Below are positions 6,509 through 7,690 of a stretch of 7,690 nucleotides of DNA, piece by piece. The DNA is from Nitrospinaceae bacterium (GTDB lineage Bacteria; Nitrospinota; Nitrospinia; Nitrospinales; VA-1). The notes below the pieces were generated by a model. That model was not told the DNA's origin, did not search any database, and worked only from the letters and a program-made list of their open reading frames with translations. The position numbers and the translations under genes are program-made. The stretch lies in NCBI GenBank assembly GCA_029261675.1, contig JAJDBA010000005.1, positions 1-7,690 of the forward strand, read 5' to 3'. Position 1 is the first letter of the stretch; each line of letters begins with the position of its first letter.

Positions 6509-6536
6509 GACGCATTTCGCTGTCACTCCTATATGT

Positions 6537-6552
6537 AGCAAAGCTCATGCCA
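6537..6552 (-). promoter_or_regulatory. sigma-54 (-24/-12) promoter
   Basis: On the minus strand TGGCATGAGCTTTGCT matches the RpoN consensus TGGCACG-N4-TTGCW at every fixed position but one (T for C). The essential GG (6551-6550) and GC (6539-6538) are ten bases apart, the required spacing. Transcription should start near 6526, about 43 nt before the 49-residue gene and just before the 11-codon frame. Such promoters need an AAA+ enhancer-binding activator. A chance match this good next to a two-gene unit is unlikely, but no activator gene lies in the window. Confidence 0.6.
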
Positions 6553-6577
6553 AATTATGTTTTCCCGTGGTTTTGGC

Positions 6578-6590
6578 GAATATATTGATT
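6578..6590 (-). promoter_or_regulatory. IHF-like site
   Basis: AATCAATATATTC on the minus strand fits the IHF consensus WATCAA-N4-TTR except for the last base. It is centred about 58 bp upstream of the predicted sigma-54 start, where IHF usually bends DNA to bring an activator to RpoN polymerase. In A/T-rich DNA a match like this can arise by chance. Confidence 0.3.
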
Positions 6591-6729
6591 TTTTGGGTAT
6601 TAAAGACCTTTCTATTGCCCATAGAAACCTCATTCAGCACTTTTTTCAGGTTGAATGGGCAGTTTTTTCCGGATTTGGGGTCCTGTTTCTATTGATAGAA
6701 AGGCTAGATGCAGCTCAATTTTGGAGTTT

Positions 6730-6756
6730 TTTTAGATACCTGAGGGTTATCTAAAA
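6730..6756. repeat. long inverted repeat upstream of the sigma-54 promoter
   Basis: TTTTAGAT-ACC (6730-6740) pairs with GGT-T-ATCTAAAA (6745-6756), loop TGAG: 11 pairs with one bulged T. Neither strand has a T-tract after the stem, so it is a poor intrinsic terminator for the Sel1 gene that ends at 6791. It lies about 204-230 bp upstream of the predicted sigma-54 start, so it could be an activator-binding site. Confidence 0.4.
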
Positions 6757-6790
6757 GCTTATCAAGGGGGGAGTTAATTATAAGAGTGCT

Positions 6791-7690
6791 TTAATTACGT
6801 GATTTTTTTCCAGAATATTTTCCTATACTTTCAGCTCTTTTGTACCATTTCTCCGCTTCATCCAAGTCTTCTTCCACACCAGCACCATTAATATACATCC
6901 AGCCCAGACTTGCCTGTGCTTGGGAGTGATCTTGCTCGGCAGCCAAAAGATACCACTTTGCTGCTCTTTCGAGGTTTTTATCGATGCCATCTCCCGCTTC
7001 ATATAATCGCCCGAGATTAAATTGGGCATTAGCATCTCCCCTTTTTGCCGCCCGTCGAAACCATTTAAAAGCCCTTAGATAATTTTTTTTCGATCCTTGG
7101 GTATATAGCGTTCCTAAACGCGCTTGCGCTTCACGGTTCCCATTTTTTGCTGCTGCTTCGTACCATTTGACAGCATATTCAGAATTCTTTTCAACTCGAT
7201 CGCCCTTGTCATAGATTCGTGCTAGTTTTAACTGCGCTTCAACCCTGCCTTGTTTAGCGCTCAGTTTGTACCACTTGACGGCTTTCTGGATATCTTGTGC
7301 AACATCCATCCCATCGTCATAAATTCGAGCCAGTTTTAATTGTGCATCGGCATTTCCCTGATTTCCTGCTTTTAAAAACCATTTGAGAGCTCTATCAAAA
7401 TCACGAGTAACTCTTTCGCCCTTTTCATACATCAAACCAAGGTTGAATTGCGCACCCGCATGCCTATGTTTTGCGGCAAGCCGATACCACTTTATCGCCC
7501 TTTTATAGTTCGGGGTCACGCCCTCGCCTTTGTCAAACATCCACCCCAGATTGAACTGGGCACCTATGTTTCCCTGTCTCGCGGCATATAAATACCATTT
7601 AACAGCTCTTTCATAGTCTTTAGCAACACCTTCGCCCTTGTAATACATCAGCCCCAGATTAAACTGCGCACTGACGTTTCCTTGCTTGGC
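6791..7690 (-). CDS. Sel1-repeat (SLR) protein, N-terminus outside the window
   Basis: The frame stays open to the right edge, so 299 C-terminal residues are visible and the true start is beyond 7690. The internal ATG at 7648 falls inside a repeat and is not the start. The visible part is eight Sel1-like repeats of 36 residues with the pattern A..G...AQ..LG.MY..G.GV..D...A.KWY..A, then a 13-residue basic tail (ESIGKYSGKKSRN). Sel1 repeats are paired-helix, TPR-related solenoids that scaffold protein contacts; many bacterial examples are exported or periplasmic. Location cannot be judged here because any signal peptide is missing. Repeats 4 and 5 share the variant LKLARIYD, and repeat 6 is two residues short, in the GxGV turn. 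The partner is unknown. No clear terminator follows. Confidence 0.93.
   Translation of the reverse strand, partial: AKQGNVSAQFNLGLMYYKGEGVAKDYERAVKWYLYAARQGNIGAQFNLGWMFDKGEGVTPNYKRAIKWYRLAAKHRHAGAQFNLGLMYEKGERVTRDFDRALKWFLKAGNQGNADAQLKLARIYDDGMDVAQDIQKAVKWYKLSAKQGRVEAQLKLARIYDKGDRVEKNSEYAVKWYEAAAKNGNREAQARLGTLYTQGSKKNYLRAFKWFRRAAKRGDANAQFNLGRLYEAGDGIDKNLERAAKWYLLAAEQDHSQAQASLGWMYINGAGVEEDLDEAEKWYKRAESIGKYSGKKSRN
6833..7690 (-). repeat. eight 108-bp coding repeats (Sel1 units)
   Basis: Units on the minus strand begin at 7690, 7582, 7474, 7366, 7258, 7150, 7048 and 6940. Each is 108 bp except the sixth (7150-7049), which is 102 bp. The units have diverged clearly at DNA level, so the array is old and not a recent expansion. 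Units four and five are the most alike (LKLARIYD in both), which suggests one later internal duplication. Confidence 0.85.

Larger units (their letters stand above)
6484..6790. other. 307-bp intergenic region, probably regulatory
   Basis: Between the Sel1 gene and the 49-residue gene, both on the minus strand. It holds the inverted repeat, the IHF-like site, the sigma-54-like promoter and the upstream copy of the gene start. Two overlapping plus-strand frames of 62 and 65 codons (starting at 6507 and 6557) occur here. Both lack a Shine-Dalgarno and are rich in Phe and Leu because the strand is T-rich, so I do not call them genes. Confidence 0.5.

Noticed and set aside
6507..6754. Two overlapping plus-strand frames of 62 and 65 codons
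   Set aside because: No Shine-Dalgarno; their hydrophobic content follows from T-rich DNA; they cover the sigma-54-like promoter region of the opposite strand, and neither resembles a known protein.

Overview
This AT-rich bacterial window carries seven genes: six complete ones and one cut by the right edge. It looks like ordinary chromosome of a Gram-negative bacterium. The support is indirect: an E. coli-type three-domain RecQ, a fragment related to the flagellar sigma-28 factor, a near-consensus sigma-54 promoter, and TTG used as a start codon. I cannot name the phylum. No tRNA, rRNA, CRISPR array, transposase or integrase is visible.

Left part (1-2600): a two-domain MBL-fold metallo-hydrolase on the minus strand and a fumarylacetoacetate-hydrolase (FAH) family enzyme on the plus strand diverge from a 192-bp intergenic region. 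That region holds two adjacent imperfect hairpins and candidate promoters in both directions. Middle (2600-4060): an unrecognised 154-residue protein (plus) converges on a DUF932/TIGR03299 'phage/plasmid-like' protein (minus). The latter seems to lack a conserved block near its N-terminal third. Next (4063-5990): recQ (minus) has its own plausible sigma-70 promoter.

Right part (6066-6760): the most interesting section is a two-gene minus-strand mini-operon. It encodes a basic 49-residue protein followed by a 77-residue protein that is only the C-terminal region 4 of a sigma-28/FliA-like factor, without the core-binding and -10-reading parts. Just upstream lies a match to the sigma-54 -24/-12 consensus. 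An IHF-like site and a long inverted repeat lie further upstream, as expected for an activator-dependent promoter. The start of the 49-residue gene is also preceded by a diverged partial copy of itself, 29 bp upstream. A sigma-54-driven gene for a bare sigma-28 region 4 suggests a regulator in the flagellar or a similar sigma cascade, such as a decoy for an FlgM-type anti-sigma factor. That is inference.

The right edge (6791-7690) is the C-terminal part of a Sel1-repeat protein with eight visible repeats. Its start lies beyond the window. Apart from the 49-residue/region-4 pair, no genes look co-transcribed, and the neighbours share no obvious pathway.
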